Below are positions 54,119 through 62,992 of a stretch of DNA of 64,000 nucleotides, piece after piece; within the stretch, counting starts at the first letter, position 1, and each line of letters starts with the position of its first letter. The notes beneath the pieces were generated by a model. That model did not search any database. It was not told the origin of the DNA and saw only the letters and a program-made list of their open reading frames with translations. Source of the stretch: Prevotella sp. AGR2160 (GTDB lineage Bacteria > Bacteroidota > Bacteroidia > Bacteroidales > Bacteroidaceae); contig NZ_AUJK01000001.1 in assembly GCF_000424185.1 (NCBI RefSeq), positions 186,001-250,000 of the forward strand. Direction: 5' to 3'. The translations under genes were made by a program, and so were the position numbers.

Positions 54119-55666
54119 ATGGAAAAGAAACAAATCAACCTCTCCAACTCCGTGTTCTCCCTCGTCCACCAGTATCCCGAGATCGTGGAGATCATGGCCG
54201 ACCTCGGTTTCACGGAGATCCGCAAGAAATCCGTAGTCAACTCCATAGGCAAGCTGATGACGATCCCCAAGGGCGCCAAAATGAAACATATCGACCTCGG
54301 CACCATCAATAAAGCCCTCGAGGACCATGGTTTCGAAGTTGTCGACCAGGCAGCAGCACCGAAGTCCGCCACACCGTCGATCCGTCCGTTGAAGAAGATC
54401 ACGAACATCTTCTCCCGCAAGAGTTCCCTCTCCGAAGAGCGCATGCAACTCCTCAAGAGTTACCTCCGTCGTCTCGGTACCGGTGAGGATCTGGAGGCTG
54501 TCCGTGCTGACTTCGTCGCCAATTTCAAGGATGTCGAAGCCTCCGATATCATGAAGGCCGAACAGGAGCTCATCGCCGAAGGACAGCCCGTCCGTGACGT
54601 CCAGAAACTTTGTGATGTACATTCCGCCCTCTTCCATGGCAACACGCGTGAGGAACAGATTGCCAATGCCGAGAAAGCCGCCGAAGAAGGTCTGCGACGC
54701 GAACAGGCAGTGGTCCGTGAGGCCCATGAGAACCGCAGCCATGCCGAGGAGCTCATCGCTATCCCCGGTCATCCCCTCAGCACATTCACACAAGAAAATG
54801 ATACTGTGAAACCCCTCATCCTCGAGGCTGAGAAAGCCCTGGAGGAAGGCCGTGATATCCAAAATCTCCTGCCGCGAATCCGTGAGATCGCCCTCCACTA
54901 TGCGAAGAAAGGCGACCTCCTCTATCCTCTGTTGGCCACGCGCTATGATATCACGGGCCCCAGTCAGGTGATGTGGTCTGTCGATGACGAGATTCGTGAT
55001 GCCCTCGCACGTCTCGTCAAAGCCAAGGAGATCGATGGTGCCTGGAAAGAGAAGGCTGCCGCCACCCTCCAGCGTGCCCGCGAGATGATCTACAAGGAGC
55101 GTAACATCCTCTTCCCCATCTGTGCCGCCCATTTCACTGATGCCGAGTGGCAACAGATCTACCATGACAGCCAGGACTATCCCGTATGTCTCCGTGTGGA
55201 ACATGAGACATGGGAAGAGGCAGAAAAAGCACCAGCTGCCGCCCCTGAGACGGACACGGCTGCAAAACCCGTCACAGCAAGTGATGAGATTGTCCTCCCC
55301 GGTGGTCATTTCACGCTCGAGCAGCTCCGTGCGATGTTGAACACCCTCCCTCTGGAGATCAGTTTTGTCGATGCCGATGACTATAACCGTTTCTTCAACG
55401 AGGGTCCGAAACTCTTCAAACGCCCGTCCATGGCCATCGACCGTAAGGTCTTCTCCTGTCATCCGCCGAAGATCCAGCCGATGGTCCAGGCCATTATCAA
55501 CGACTTCCGTGAGGGCCGTCGTGATGAGGTTCCCGTATGGATGGAGAAGAACGGCCGCACGGTCTATGTCAATTACATGGCCGTCCGTGACACCGAGGGC
55601 CATTATGTAGGCACCCTTGAAGTTGTCCAGGACATGGAGTTCGCCAAGAAACACTTCCTGCACTGA
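54119..55666 (+). CDS. DUF1858-DUF438-hemerythrin-PAS protein
   Basis: A 515-residue soluble protein with four modules: DUF1858 at 1-65 (INLSNSVFSLVHQYPEIVEIMADLGF), DUF438 at about 100-175 (LLKSYLRRLGTGEDLEAVRADF), a hemerythrin-like helical bundle at about 215-360 (GHPLSTFTQEND; HYAKKGDLLYPLLATRYD; MWSVDDEIRDALA; ERNILFPICAAHF), and a C-terminal PAS-like domain (425-510; SFVDADDYNRFFNEGPKLF). Family members are thought to sense O2 or NO or handle iron; no signalling output domain is attached. The first metal-site pattern is altered (KKGDLLYP instead of KEexLFP). Confidence 0.88.
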   Translation: MEKKQINLSNSVFSLVHQYPEIVEIMADLGFTEIRKKSVVNSIGKLMTIPKGAKMKHIDLGTINKALEDHGFEVVDQAAAPKSATPSIRPLKKITNIFSRKSSLSEERMQLLKSYLRRLGTGEDLEAVRADFVANFKDVEASDIMKAEQELIAEGQPVRDVQKLCDVHSALFHGNTREEQIANAEKAAEEGLRREQAVVREAHENRSHAEELIAIPGHPLSTFTQENDTVKPLILEAEKALEEGRDIQNLLPRIREIALHYAKKGDLLYPLLATRYDITGPSQVMWSVDDEIRDALARLVKAKEIDGAWKEKAAATLQRAREMIYKERNILFPICAAHFTDAEWQQIYHDSQDYPVCLRVEHETWEEAEKAPAAAPETDTAAKPVTASDEIVLPGGHFTLEQLRAMLNTLPLEISFVDADDYNRFFNEGPKLFKRPSMAIDRKVFSCHPPKIQPMVQAIINDFREGRRDEVPVWMEKNGRTVYVNYMAVRDTEGHYVGTLEVVQDMEFAKKHFLH

Positions 55667-55736
55667 TCCATCAGGAATGGGCGGGGAGGCATGATTTTTT
55701 CTGTGGAAAGATAGAGGTCATATCCCCGAAAAATAT

Positions 55737-55744
55737 TACCTTTG
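55737..55744 (+). promoter_or_regulatory. NDH-2 promoter -7 box
   Basis: TACCTTTG, 24 bases before the ATG at 55769. Confidence 0.6.
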
Positions 55745-55768
55745 CAATATCGATAAAAACGAGCAACT

Positions 55769-57070
55769 ATGAGAGCAAACATCAGAAGAAACGAACTCAC
55801 GAGAGTGGTCATTGTCGGTGGCGGCACCGGAGGTCTGAAACTGGCCATGGCGCTGCGCCATACCAACTACCAGGTGGTGCTGGTGGATAAGAACAACTAC
55901 AACCAGTTTCCGCCGCTGATCTACCAAGTGGCCTCTGCCGGTCTGGAGCCGAGTAATATTGCGTTCCCCTTCCGCCGGATGTTCCAGGGCCGGAAGCATT
56001 TCTTCTTCCGTATGGCCGACGTGAAGCGTATCGACGAGGAGGAGCAGGCCATCGAGACCTCCGTGGGTCTGATCCACTACAACTACCTCGTGCTGGCGCA
56101 GGGAGCCACTACGAATTTCTTCGGCAACAAGGACGTGGAACAGAATGCCATGCCGATGAAGACCGTGGAGGATGCCATGGTGCTGCGCAACAAGATCCTC
56201 ATGGAGCTCGAGCGGGCAGAGACGGAGGAGGACCCGGAGGCGCGGAAGAAATTCCTCAACTTCGTCATTGTCGGCGGCGGTCCCTCGGGCGTGGAGATCG
56301 CCGGTGCTCTGGCCGAGATGAAGGCCAATGTGCTGCCGCGAGACTATCCCGACCTCATGGACCGCGCCCATATCTACCTCATCGACTCCGGTCAGCGGCT
56401 GTTGAAGACCATGGATGAGAAGCTCAGTCAAGAGGCCTATGAGGACCTTCGGAAGATGAATGTCCACGTGCGTTTTGGCTGGCGTGTCATCGACTATAAG
56501 GACAACACGGTTACGGCGCGCAATAGTGAGACGGGAGAGCTCAAGACCCTTCCTTCCCGTTGTGTCATCTGGGTCAGTGGTGTCCGTGCGAACACCATCG
56601 GCGGCGTCCCCGAGGAGGCTGTCGGCCATGCCGGACGGTTGCTCTGTGACCGCTACAACCGCGTGAAAGGCATGAAAGGCAACGTGTTCTGCATCGGCGA
56701 TCAGAGTCTCATCGAAGGAGATCCCGACTACAAGCTCGGTCATCCGCAGTTGGCCCAGGTGGCCATGCAACAAGCCGTAAATGTAGCGAAGAATATCCAG
56801 AAGATGGATGCCGCCGACCATCCGCTGACGGATGAGGAGTTGACCGTGTTCAGTTATAAGAATCTCGGAACGATGGCGACGATTGGTCGTAAGTGTGCCG
56901 TGGCACAGATCGGTAAGGTGAAGTTCGGTGGCCTCTTTGCCTGGCTTCTCTGGCTTGTGGTCCATCTCCGCAGTATCCTCGGTGTGAAGAACAAGTTCAT
57001 CGTCCTGCTGAACTGGATGTGGAGCTATTTCAACTACAAACAGAGTCTGAGGCTGATATTGAGGAAGTAA
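55769..57070 (+). CDS. ndh: Type II NADH:quinone oxidoreductase (NDH-2)
   Basis: A 433-residue FAD protein on the inner face of the membrane that oxidises NADH and reduces menaquinone without pumping protons. Two Rossmann motifs are seen: VVIVGGGTGGLKLA (FAD) and FVIVGGGPSGVEIAGALAE (NADH). The quinone-site motif is KLGHPQLAQVAMQQA, and a hydrophobic amphipathic C-terminus (GGLFAWLLWLVVHLRSILG) anchors it. The stop codon lies in the P3 element at 57067-57094. The menaquinone genes menC/menE are nearby. Confidence 0.93.
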   Translation: MRANIRRNELTRVVIVGGGTGGLKLAMALRHTNYQVVLVDKNNYNQFPPLIYQVASAGLEPSNIAFPFRRMFQGRKHFFFRMADVKRIDEEEQAIETSVGLIHYNYLVLAQGATTNFFGNKDVEQNAMPMKTVEDAMVLRNKILMELERAETEEDPEARKKFLNFVIVGGGPSGVEIAGALAEMKANVLPRDYPDLMDRAHIYLIDSGQRLLKTMDEKLSQEAYEDLRKMNVHVRFGWRVIDYKDNTVTARNSETGELKTLPSRCVIWVSGVRANTIGGVPEEAVGHAGRLLCDRYNRVKGMKGNVFCIGDQSLIEGDPDYKLGHPQLAQVAMQQAVNVAKNIQKMDAADHPLTDEELTVFSYKNLGTMATIGRKCAVAQIGKVKFGGLFAWLLWLVVHLRSILGVKNKFIVLLNWMWSYFNYKQSLRLILRK

Positions 57071-57094
57071 GGACATGATTTATCATGTCCCTAC
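57067..57094. repeat. P3 palindrome between ndh and the MATE gene
   Basis: GTAAGGACATGAT/ATCATGTCCCTAC. It provides the ndh TAA stop and overlaps the last codon and stop of the convergent gene at 57091. It may act as a shared terminator. Confidence 0.8.
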
Positions 57095-58425
57095 TGCAGG
57101 CTTCTTAGTGTATGCAGAATGATCGGCAGTGATAGGGTACAGGCGCAGATGTCACTGATGCTCTGGCACATCTCCACACCCTGAAGAGCGAAGAGACGGG
57201 GGAGGAGGAGAATCAGGGGGATGAAGAAAAGACCGTTGCGCGCCGCGGCAAGAATGTTCGCTGCCAAGGGCTTACGGCACGTCTGCGTGAGCATGTTTCC
57301 GCTCATGGAGATGATGTTGAGTGGGATCGTCGACAACTGCAAGCGCAGGGCCACGGTACCCACGGCGATGACGGCGTGGTCGTTGCGGAAGATTTGGATG
57401 ACATCCGACGAGCACAGCCAGCCGGCCACGGAACAACAGAGGAGGAAGACGAGGCCCACACGGACGGTGAACCAATAGGCGGCCCTCAGACGGTCGTAGA
57501 GGCGTGCCCCGTAACAGAAGCCGCAGACGGGTTGGAAGCCCTGTCCCAGTCCGATGACAAAGGCCATGATCATCATCGTCACACGGTTGACGATCGACAT
57601 ACCGGCGATGGCAGCATCCCCGTAGGCCCCGGCGGCATGGTTGAGGAGCATGACGGAGATGCACATCATCCCCTGGCGGTTCAGCGACGGACTGCCACCG
57701 TAGAAAATCTCACGGAAGGCTGCCCATGACGGCGTGAAATTACGGAACCGGATGGCGATGCTCCCACCGTGGCGCGTCATGAAGAAGAGGATCACGCAAC
57801 TCACCACCTGTCCGATGACCGTGGCAATGGCGGCACCGCGGATGCCGAGACCGCAGCTGAAGATCAGCAACGGGTCGAGGCCGACGTTGAGGACGGCCCC
57901 CGTGACGATGCCCACCATGGCATAGGCGGCATTGCCCTGCAGACGCAGTTGGTTGTTAAGCGTCAGTGAGGAGGTGAGGAACGGTGTGCCGAGGAGGATG
58001 ATACCGAGATACTCCATCGTATAGGGCAGGATGCTCTGTGTCGATCCGAGGAGGAGTGACAGCGGCCGGAGGAAGACCAGTCCGGCGATGAGGAAAAGGA
58101 TCCCCGTGAGAAAGGAGAGGACGAAGCCCGTGGCCGCCATCTTCTCCGCGTTACCGTGGCGTCGAGCTCCCAGTTCACGGGAGATATAGTTGCCCGAGCC
58201 GTGTCCGAAGAAGAAGCCGAAGGCCTGGATGAAGAACATCAGGGAGAAGACGACGCCGATGGCTGCCGTGGCCTGCGTGTTGATACGTCCCACAAAGAAC
58301 GTGTCGGCGATGTTATACAGGCTGGTGACGAGCATGCTGATGATCGTCGGTATGGCCATGGTGGGGATGACACGGCGTATCGGTGCCGTCGTCAGATAAG
58401 TATAATTGTCGTGATGGTGAAGCAT
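57091..58425 (-). CDS. MATE-family efflux transporter
   Basis: A 444-residue inner-membrane protein with about 12 spans in two six-span bundles (IRRVIPTMAIPTIISMLVTSLYNIADTFFVG at the start in two parts; PSLNRQGMMCISVMLLNHAAGAYGDAAIAGMSIV in the second half). It would export cationic drugs or metabolites against H+ or Na+. A complete promoter lies at 58453-58483. Confidence 0.9.
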   Translation of the reverse strand: MLHHHDNYTYLTTAPIRRVIPTMAIPTIISMLVTSLYNIADTFFVGRINTQATAAIGVVFSLMFFIQAFGFFFGHGSGNYISRELGARRHGNAEKMAATGFVLSFLTGILFLIAGLVFLRPLSLLLGSTQSILPYTMEYLGIILLGTPFLTSSLTLNNQLRLQGNAAYAMVGIVTGAVLNVGLDPLLIFSCGLGIRGAAIATVIGQVVSCVILFFMTRHGGSIAIRFRNFTPSWAAFREIFYGGSPSLNRQGMMCISVMLLNHAAGAYGDAAIAGMSIVNRVTMMIMAFVIGLGQGFQPVCGFCYGARLYDRLRAAYWFTVRVGLVFLLCCSVAGWLCSSDVIQIFRNDHAVIAVGTVALRLQLSTIPLNIISMSGNMLTQTCRKPLAANILAAARNGLFFIPLILLLPRLFALQGVEMCQSISDICACTLSLPIILHTLRSLQ

Positions 58426-58452
58426 TTTCGTTTTTTTGAGCTATCCTTGCCG

Positions 58453-58501
58453 CAAAGTTACCCCTAAATTTCTTTACAGCCAAATATTTTTTGTATTTTT
58501 G
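58453..58501. promoter_or_regulatory. Divergent promoters for MATE transporter and GH2 gene
   Basis: Minus: TTG (complement of 58481-58483), 20 bases, TAACTTTG (58453-58460). Plus: TATTTTTG at 58494-58501, 90 bases before the GH2 ATG; its leader is filled with repeats. Confidence 0.65.
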
Positions 58502-58508
58502 CACAAAC

Positions 58509-58610
58509 TGTAGGGACATAAGCGCGACCTTGCGCTTGCAAAGCGCCAGCACACGAGGGCAGGCCATTCAACAACAAAGACAGAGTAACAGATGAAACAG
58601 ATACTACACT
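58509..58610. repeat. Repeats in the GH2 leader: half P3, inverted P2 and a P6 copy containing the start codon
   Basis: Half of P3 (TGTAGGGACAT) at 58510-58520, a P2 hairpin in reverse orientation at 58529-58549 (one mismatch), then P6 at 58576-58610. The P6 sequence GACAGAGTAACAGATGAAAC includes the GH2 ATG (58592). Confidence 0.75.
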
Positions 58611-61231
58611 ACAACAAAGACTTCCTCTTAACAGGATTGTTGTTATTGACGGCAATCATTGCACGTGCTGACGGGGGCGCGGCAGGGTCGCTCGACCTCC
58701 GTGGCACGTGGCAGTTCACCACCTCTTTCGAGAAAGGTTTCACGGAGACCGTCGTTCTGCCGGGGACAATGGCGGAAAACGGGAAGGGCATTCCGGCGTC
58801 TGTCACTACGGAGACCACCCATCTCACGCCCCGCTACAGCTACCGCGGTCCGGCCTGGTATCGGCGGGAGATCATCATCCCGCGGCATCAGGACTGGCGC
58901 AAAGCGCATGTATGGCTCTATCTCGAACGGACGAAACCGGCAACGGTATTCGTTGATGGTGACAGTATCTCCTATTGTAATGATCTCTCTACGCCACAAG
59001 TTCATGATCTGGGGCCTTTGCGTCCAGGCCGTCATGTGCTGATGATCCGTGTGGACAACGGCAGTGGCATCCCGGAGCAGCTCTATGCCTCCAGTCACAT
59101 GCTCTGTGAGGATACACAGACAAACTGGAACGGGATCATCGGGGAGATTTCCCTCCGTTGGGGGTTAGGGTGCGACCCTTGTGGCCGTCCTAATTCCAAA
59201 TTGGCGGAACATGATGAATCATGTCCCTACAAGGGCCGATTTGAGATCCGCGGACAGCACTTCTATGCCGATGGTCATGAGATCTTCCTCCGTGGCCGTC
59301 ATGATGCCTGCGTATGGCCGCTGACGGGCCATTGTCCGATGGACAAGGCGTCGTGGCGCCGGTATTTCGAGACGTGTAAGGCCTATGGGCTCAATCATGT
59401 CCGCTTCCATTCCTGGTGTCCTCCCGAGGCCTGCTTTGCAGTGGCCGACAGTATGGGCTTCTACCTCCAGCCTGAGCTGCCGTTTTGGGGCGACTTCAAC
59501 GCCAAGGATACCGTACTGATGGCCTTTCTGATGAAAGAGGGTAAGAATATCCTCCGGACGTATGGCCATCATCCCAGTTTCGTGATGATGGCCCTGGGCA
59601 ATGAGCTTTGGGGCAGTATTGACGAGATGCGCCATTTCGTGGAAGAGTTCCGTAAGATCGATCCCCGTATCTATTATACTTTCGGCAGCAACTACTACCT
59701 CGGTTATCAAGGCGCGAAAGAGGGCATGGACTATCTCACGACCTGCCGCATCGGTGGCGAGCAATGGGGGACCTATACGACCCATACCCGTGGCAGTTTC
59801 TCTTTCGCCGATGCCTATGAGGGAGGCCTCATTAACCACTGCCGACCGAATACGGAGATGGATTTCCAGCAGGCCTGCAGCACCGTCACGATCCCCGTGA
59901 TCAGTCATGAGACGGGCCAGTTTCAGAGTTATCCCGACTACCGTGAGATTGACAAATATACCGGCGTCCTCCTACCCTATAACCTCATGACGTTCCGTCG
60001 CCGGCTTGAAGCGGCCGGTATGGGCGATCAAGCGGAGGCCTTCCACCATGCCAGTGGGCGGTGGGCTTATGAGCTTTACAAGGCGGACATGGAGATGGAC
60101 TTGAGAACCCGTGACATGGCGGGATTCCAGTTGCTTGACCTCCAGGATTATCCCGGGCAAGGCAGTGCCTATGTCGGGATGCTTGATGCCTTTATGGACT
60201 CAAAGGGCTTCGTCACGCCTGAGGAGTGGCGCATGACGTGCAGTCCCGTGGTACCGATGCTGGCCATGCCGTCCTACTGTTATGAAGAGGGAGACACGCT
60301 CAAGGCTCATGTGCTCATCGCCAATTACGGCGGCAGCAGTCTGGCGGGGAAGACGCTGAGAGTGACGATGGATGGCACACACGAGGATTTTCAGATTCCG
60401 GAGGGAGAGGGGTTGATAGAGGTCCCCCCTTGTGGGCGCCCTGATGTTCACGAATGGCGTGCCGTTCTGTGCTTGCGCTTTGCAAGCGCAAGTCGCCAGT
60501 TAGGACGGCCACAAGAGCTGCCCGTACGGAGGGAGATCGACCTTTCTATCCTCGACACGCCCTGGCATAACCGCTATCCGATATGGGTCTATCCGAAGAA
60601 GATGGTGAAGGCGAAGGAGGTCATCGAAACATCGGTGATGGATGCCGCTACGATCCGACGGTTGGAGAAAGGCGCAAAAGTACTGTGGACACCCGATACG
60701 ACGACCTTGAAGGGACATACCTTTGGCGGACTGTTTATGACGGATTATTGGAACTACCGCATGTTCAAGACAATCTGTGAGAACAACCACAAGACCGTGT
60801 CGCCGGGTACCCTCGGTATCCTCACCGACCCCACACTGCCGCTGTTCCGTGACTTCCCCACGGAGGAACATACCAACTGGCAGTGGTGGGCCGTGGTGAA
60901 GCACTCACGGCCACTGATCCTTGACGGGATGCCGAGGGGCTACAGGCCACTGGTACAGGTGATCGACAACATCGAGCGGAACCATCGCCTTGGACTCGTC
61001 ATGGAGTTCCGCGTTGGACAGGGCCGTCTGCTCGTCTGTATGGCCGATCTGAAGGCGGCGGCGCAGTGGCCTGAGGGGCGTGCCTTCCACAACACATTGC
61101 TGGACTATATGCAGAGCGGCGACTTCCGGCCGTCCATGGCCTTCCCGTCGTTTCAGGCACTGTGGCAGTGTGTCACCGCCAAGGCTCCCGAGGCGGCCTT
61201 GGAACGGCTGGATAACATTTCAAAGTACTAA
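58592..61231 (+). CDS. Secreted GH2-family glycosidase with in-frame palindromic insertions
   Basis: An 879-residue protein. A signal peptide (about 1-26, LLTGLLLLTAIIARA) leads to a sugar-binding jelly-roll (LDLRGTWQF; GPAWYRREIIIPRHQDW) and a TIM barrel beginning near 240 with HFYADGHEIFLRGRHDACVWPL, the acid/base glutamate in GNELWG (about 337) and a probable nucleophile in VISHETGQFQSYPD. Beta-galactosidase, mannosidase or another exo-activity cannot be separated. Two stretches are repeat-derived: residues about 192-215 (P3-containing, CGRPNSKLAEHDESCPYKG) and about 612-645 (P2-containing, LCLRFASASRQLG). Both keep the frame and lie between domains. Confidence 0.88.
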   Translation: MKQILHYNKDFLLTGLLLLTAIIARADGGAAGSLDLRGTWQFTTSFEKGFTETVVLPGTMAENGKGIPASVTTETTHLTPRYSYRGPAWYRREIIIPRHQDWRKAHVWLYLERTKPATVFVDGDSISYCNDLSTPQVHDLGPLRPGRHVLMIRVDNGSGIPEQLYASSHMLCEDTQTNWNGIIGEISLRWGLGCDPCGRPNSKLAEHDESCPYKGRFEIRGQHFYADGHEIFLRGRHDACVWPLTGHCPMDKASWRRYFETCKAYGLNHVRFHSWCPPEACFAVADSMGFYLQPELPFWGDFNAKDTVLMAFLMKEGKNILRTYGHHPSFVMMALGNELWGSIDEMRHFVEEFRKIDPRIYYTFGSNYYLGYQGAKEGMDYLTTCRIGGEQWGTYTTHTRGSFSFADAYEGGLINHCRPNTEMDFQQACSTVTIPVISHETGQFQSYPDYREIDKYTGVLLPYNLMTFRRRLEAAGMGDQAEAFHHASGRWAYELYKADMEMDLRTRDMAGFQLLDLQDYPGQGSAYVGMLDAFMDSKGFVTPEEWRMTCSPVVPMLAMPSYCYEEGDTLKAHVLIANYGGSSLAGKTLRVTMDGTHEDFQIPEGEGLIEVPPCGRPDVHEWRAVLCLRFASASRQLGRPQELPVRREIDLSILDTPWHNRYPIWVYPKKMVKAKEVIETSVMDAATIRRLEKGAKVLWTPDTTTLKGHTFGGLFMTDYWNYRMFKTICENNHKTVSPGTLGILTDPTLPLFRDFPTEEHTNWQWWAVVKHSRPLILDGMPRGYRPLVQVIDNIERNHRLGLVMEFRVGQGRLLVCMADLKAAAQWPEGRAFHNTLLDYMQSGDFRPSMAFPSFQALWQCVTAKAPEAALERLDNISKY
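59171..59236. repeat. Composite palindrome inside the GH2 coding region (P3-type)
   Basis: Outer arms CCCTTGTGG and CTACAAGGG enclose a P3 core (59203-59230). No frameshift or stop is introduced; it encodes about 22 residues. Confidence 0.8.
60424..60525. repeat. Composite palindrome inside the GH2 coding region (P2-type)
   Basis: Outer arms CCTTGTGGGCG and CGGCCACAAG resemble P1; inside is a full P2 flank and stem-loop (60472-60492). It is translated as about 33 residues without interrupting the frame. Confidence 0.8.
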
Positions 61232-61428
61232 GGGCCACTGCGCTTCCTTGCGCTTCTTCTGCGCCTCCTTTGCGCTTTATTTGCGCTTCCTTGCGCTTGC
61301 AAAGCGCAAGCACCCAACGGAAGGCCCTGCCTGGGAACATAGGAAGGGCGTGTCTCGGTAATTGTCGCCCCGTCCCCGTTAGGGGCGGGGTCTCCCCTCC
61401 CCTTGGGGGAGGGGGTGGGGGTGAGGCC
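61232..61428. repeat. Repeat-rich spacer and crcB terminator
   Basis: Degenerate TTGCGCTTC repeats (61239-61288) precede a P2 hairpin in reverse orientation (61290-61310). Two GC-rich hairpins follow, CCCCGTCCCC/GGGGCGGGG (about 61369-61391) and CCCCTCCCC/GGGGGAGGGG (about 61395-61415), just after the minus-strand crcB stop, probably ending its transcript. Confidence 0.7.
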
Positions 61429-61809
61429 TTACGCGATGACCCTTGACAGGTGTTGTCCGGCGAAGAGGGCAACCATGCCGAGGAAAAGGCTCAGGAAGAG
61501 GTATACCACGAAGAAGTGGTAGTCATGACCGGTGATCAGCTGACCGTTCTCCTTCATAAAGGTGGAGAACGTGGTGAAGCCGCCACAGAAGCCCGTGGTG
61601 AGGACCATACGGGCCGTCGGGGAGAGGAAACGGCCGTTGAATGGCAATCCCGAGAGCAGGCCAATGATGAAGCAGCCTACGATGTTTACACCAAGGGTAC
61701 CAAGGGGGAAACGGTCGGGACCAAGGACCTGAAGCCATTTGGAGATACAGAAGCGGAGGCCGCCACCCATGAAACTGCCCATTCCTACGAGCATGAAATC
61801 TTTGAACAT
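61429..61809 (-). CDS. crcB: Fluoride exporter CrcB/Fluc
   Basis: A 126-residue, four-span inner-membrane channel that releases fluoride. Signatures are LGTLGVNIVGCFIIGLLSG (with the pore asparagine) and TTGFCGGFTTFSTFMKE. A TAACTTTG box lies at 61835-61842. The leader is too short for a fluoride riboswitch and none is seen. Confidence 0.95.
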   Translation of the reverse strand: MFKDFMLVGMGSFMGGGLRFCISKWLQVLGPDRFPLGTLGVNIVGCFIIGLLSGLPFNGRFLSPTARMVLTTGFCGGFTTFSTFMKENGQLITGHDYHFFVVYLFLSLFLGMVALFAGQHLSRVIA

Positions 61810-61834
61810 AAAAACAATCTTTGGAATTCCGCTG

Positions 61835-61842
61835 CAAAGTTA
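61835..61842 (-). promoter_or_regulatory. crcB promoter -7 box
   Basis: TAACTTTG on the minus strand, 26 bases before the crcB ATG. Confidence 0.55.
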
Positions 61843-61910
61843 CAACATTTTATCGTAACGACATCTTTTTCCGACAGATATATTTGTAACCTGAATAATT
61901 CACGGATCCT

Positions 61911-61946
61911 ATTGTAGGTGGCCGCAACATGGCGGCCACCTACAAT
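61911..61946. repeat. P4 palindrome, perfect form
   Basis: ATTGTAGGTGGCCGC and its exact reverse complement around a 6-base loop. It stands about 160 bases before the truncated permease and may mark the deletion border. Confidence 0.8.
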
Positions 61947-62104
61947 AGGCAGAGTAGAAGTGGCCAATCTCTTGTTTCTTGACATAAATCAATTTTGTGT
62001 TAAACTGTAAGGCTTGAACCCCTATTTTCCTTACAGTATGATATGTATTTTTCGCTTCAAAACAGCATATTGTTATTTGCGAAATAATTATACTATCTTT
62101 TTAT
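61947..62104. other. AT-rich DNA upstream of the truncated permease
   Basis: It holds a hairpin with arms CTGTAAGG (62007-62014) and CCTTACAG (62031-62038), and little else. The sequence here does not look like the normal start of a permease gene. Confidence 0.45.
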
Positions 62105-62973
62105 TCGTTTGGTGGTGCTACACCGGTTTCGAGACCTGCTGCTCCGTCGGTGGTGAGACGAAATTCCCGCAGTACACCCTGCCGAGAGCCCTGAAACTCT
62201 CCGTCTTCCTCGTCTTTGCCGTCAACGCCCTCTTCCAGTGGTTCCTCGTGGCCCTCGTCAGTCCGGCCCACTATGGTATGCTCGCCGTCTCCGACGCTCC
62301 TTATGCCGAAGGTCTGAAGGCTGCCGGATTAGTCGGCGCCCCGATCATCCTGCTCTGTATAGCTATCACCTTCGGTGGTGACCTGAGTACCATCAACCCG
62401 GGTATTGCCGCACCGGCCCGTTATATCTACACGATGGCCGAGGATCACAGTCTGCCGAAATTCCTCGGTAAGATCTCCCCGCATTTCAACACGCCGAACA
62501 ACGCCATCATCCTCGTGGGTATCATCAACTTCATCCTCATCGCCACGAACTCCATCACGTATATCGCATCCGTATCCCTGATCTCTCTGGCTGTCTGCTA
62601 CATGATTGGTTGTCTGGCCTATCTCGGACTGAAGAAGAAATATCCCGAACTGAAGCGACCGTATAAGGCTCCCTATGGTACCTTCGGCTGCTGGTTCACC
62701 ATCGTGGTCTACACGTTCATGCTCATCTTCGCTGACCACATGGCCCTGATTACCGCCGCCATCATCGGTGTTGCCTCTCTCATCTACTTCTTCCTCTACA
62801 CTCGCGGCCATAAGGATGTGATGCCGTCCATCGAGGCTGAGGTCGGTGAGGTCGACGAGCCCACAGCAGTGGAGAAGAAGCACATCGACAAGGAGTATAA
62901 GATCTGGGCATGGGGCACGGCCGTTGTGACCGTCATCTCTCTGGCCATCTATCTCGTACCGATCCTGTTTTAA
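62014..62973 (+). pseudogene. 5'-truncated APC-family permease, probably for ethanolamine
   Basis: The open frame is 319 residues, but convincing transporter sequence starts only at about residue 31 (FVWWCYTGFETCCSVGGETKFP), which matches membrane span 6 of 12-span APC permeases. Spans 1-5 are missing and replaced by AT-rich, non-conserved residues. From there on the gene is intact (FGGDLSTINPGIAAPARYIYTMAEDHSLP; LGLKKKYPELKRPYKAPYGTFG). Its position directly before eutB points to ethanolamine uptake. Probably non-functional, unless the missing half lies elsewhere or the fragment is used in another way. Confidence 0.65.
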
Positions 62974-62992
62974 AAGAAATTCATTTCTGCCT

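Noticed and set aside
61810..61910. Possible fluoride riboswitch before crcB
   Set aside because: The leader after the -7 box is only about 20 bases and lacks the conserved pseudoknot elements.
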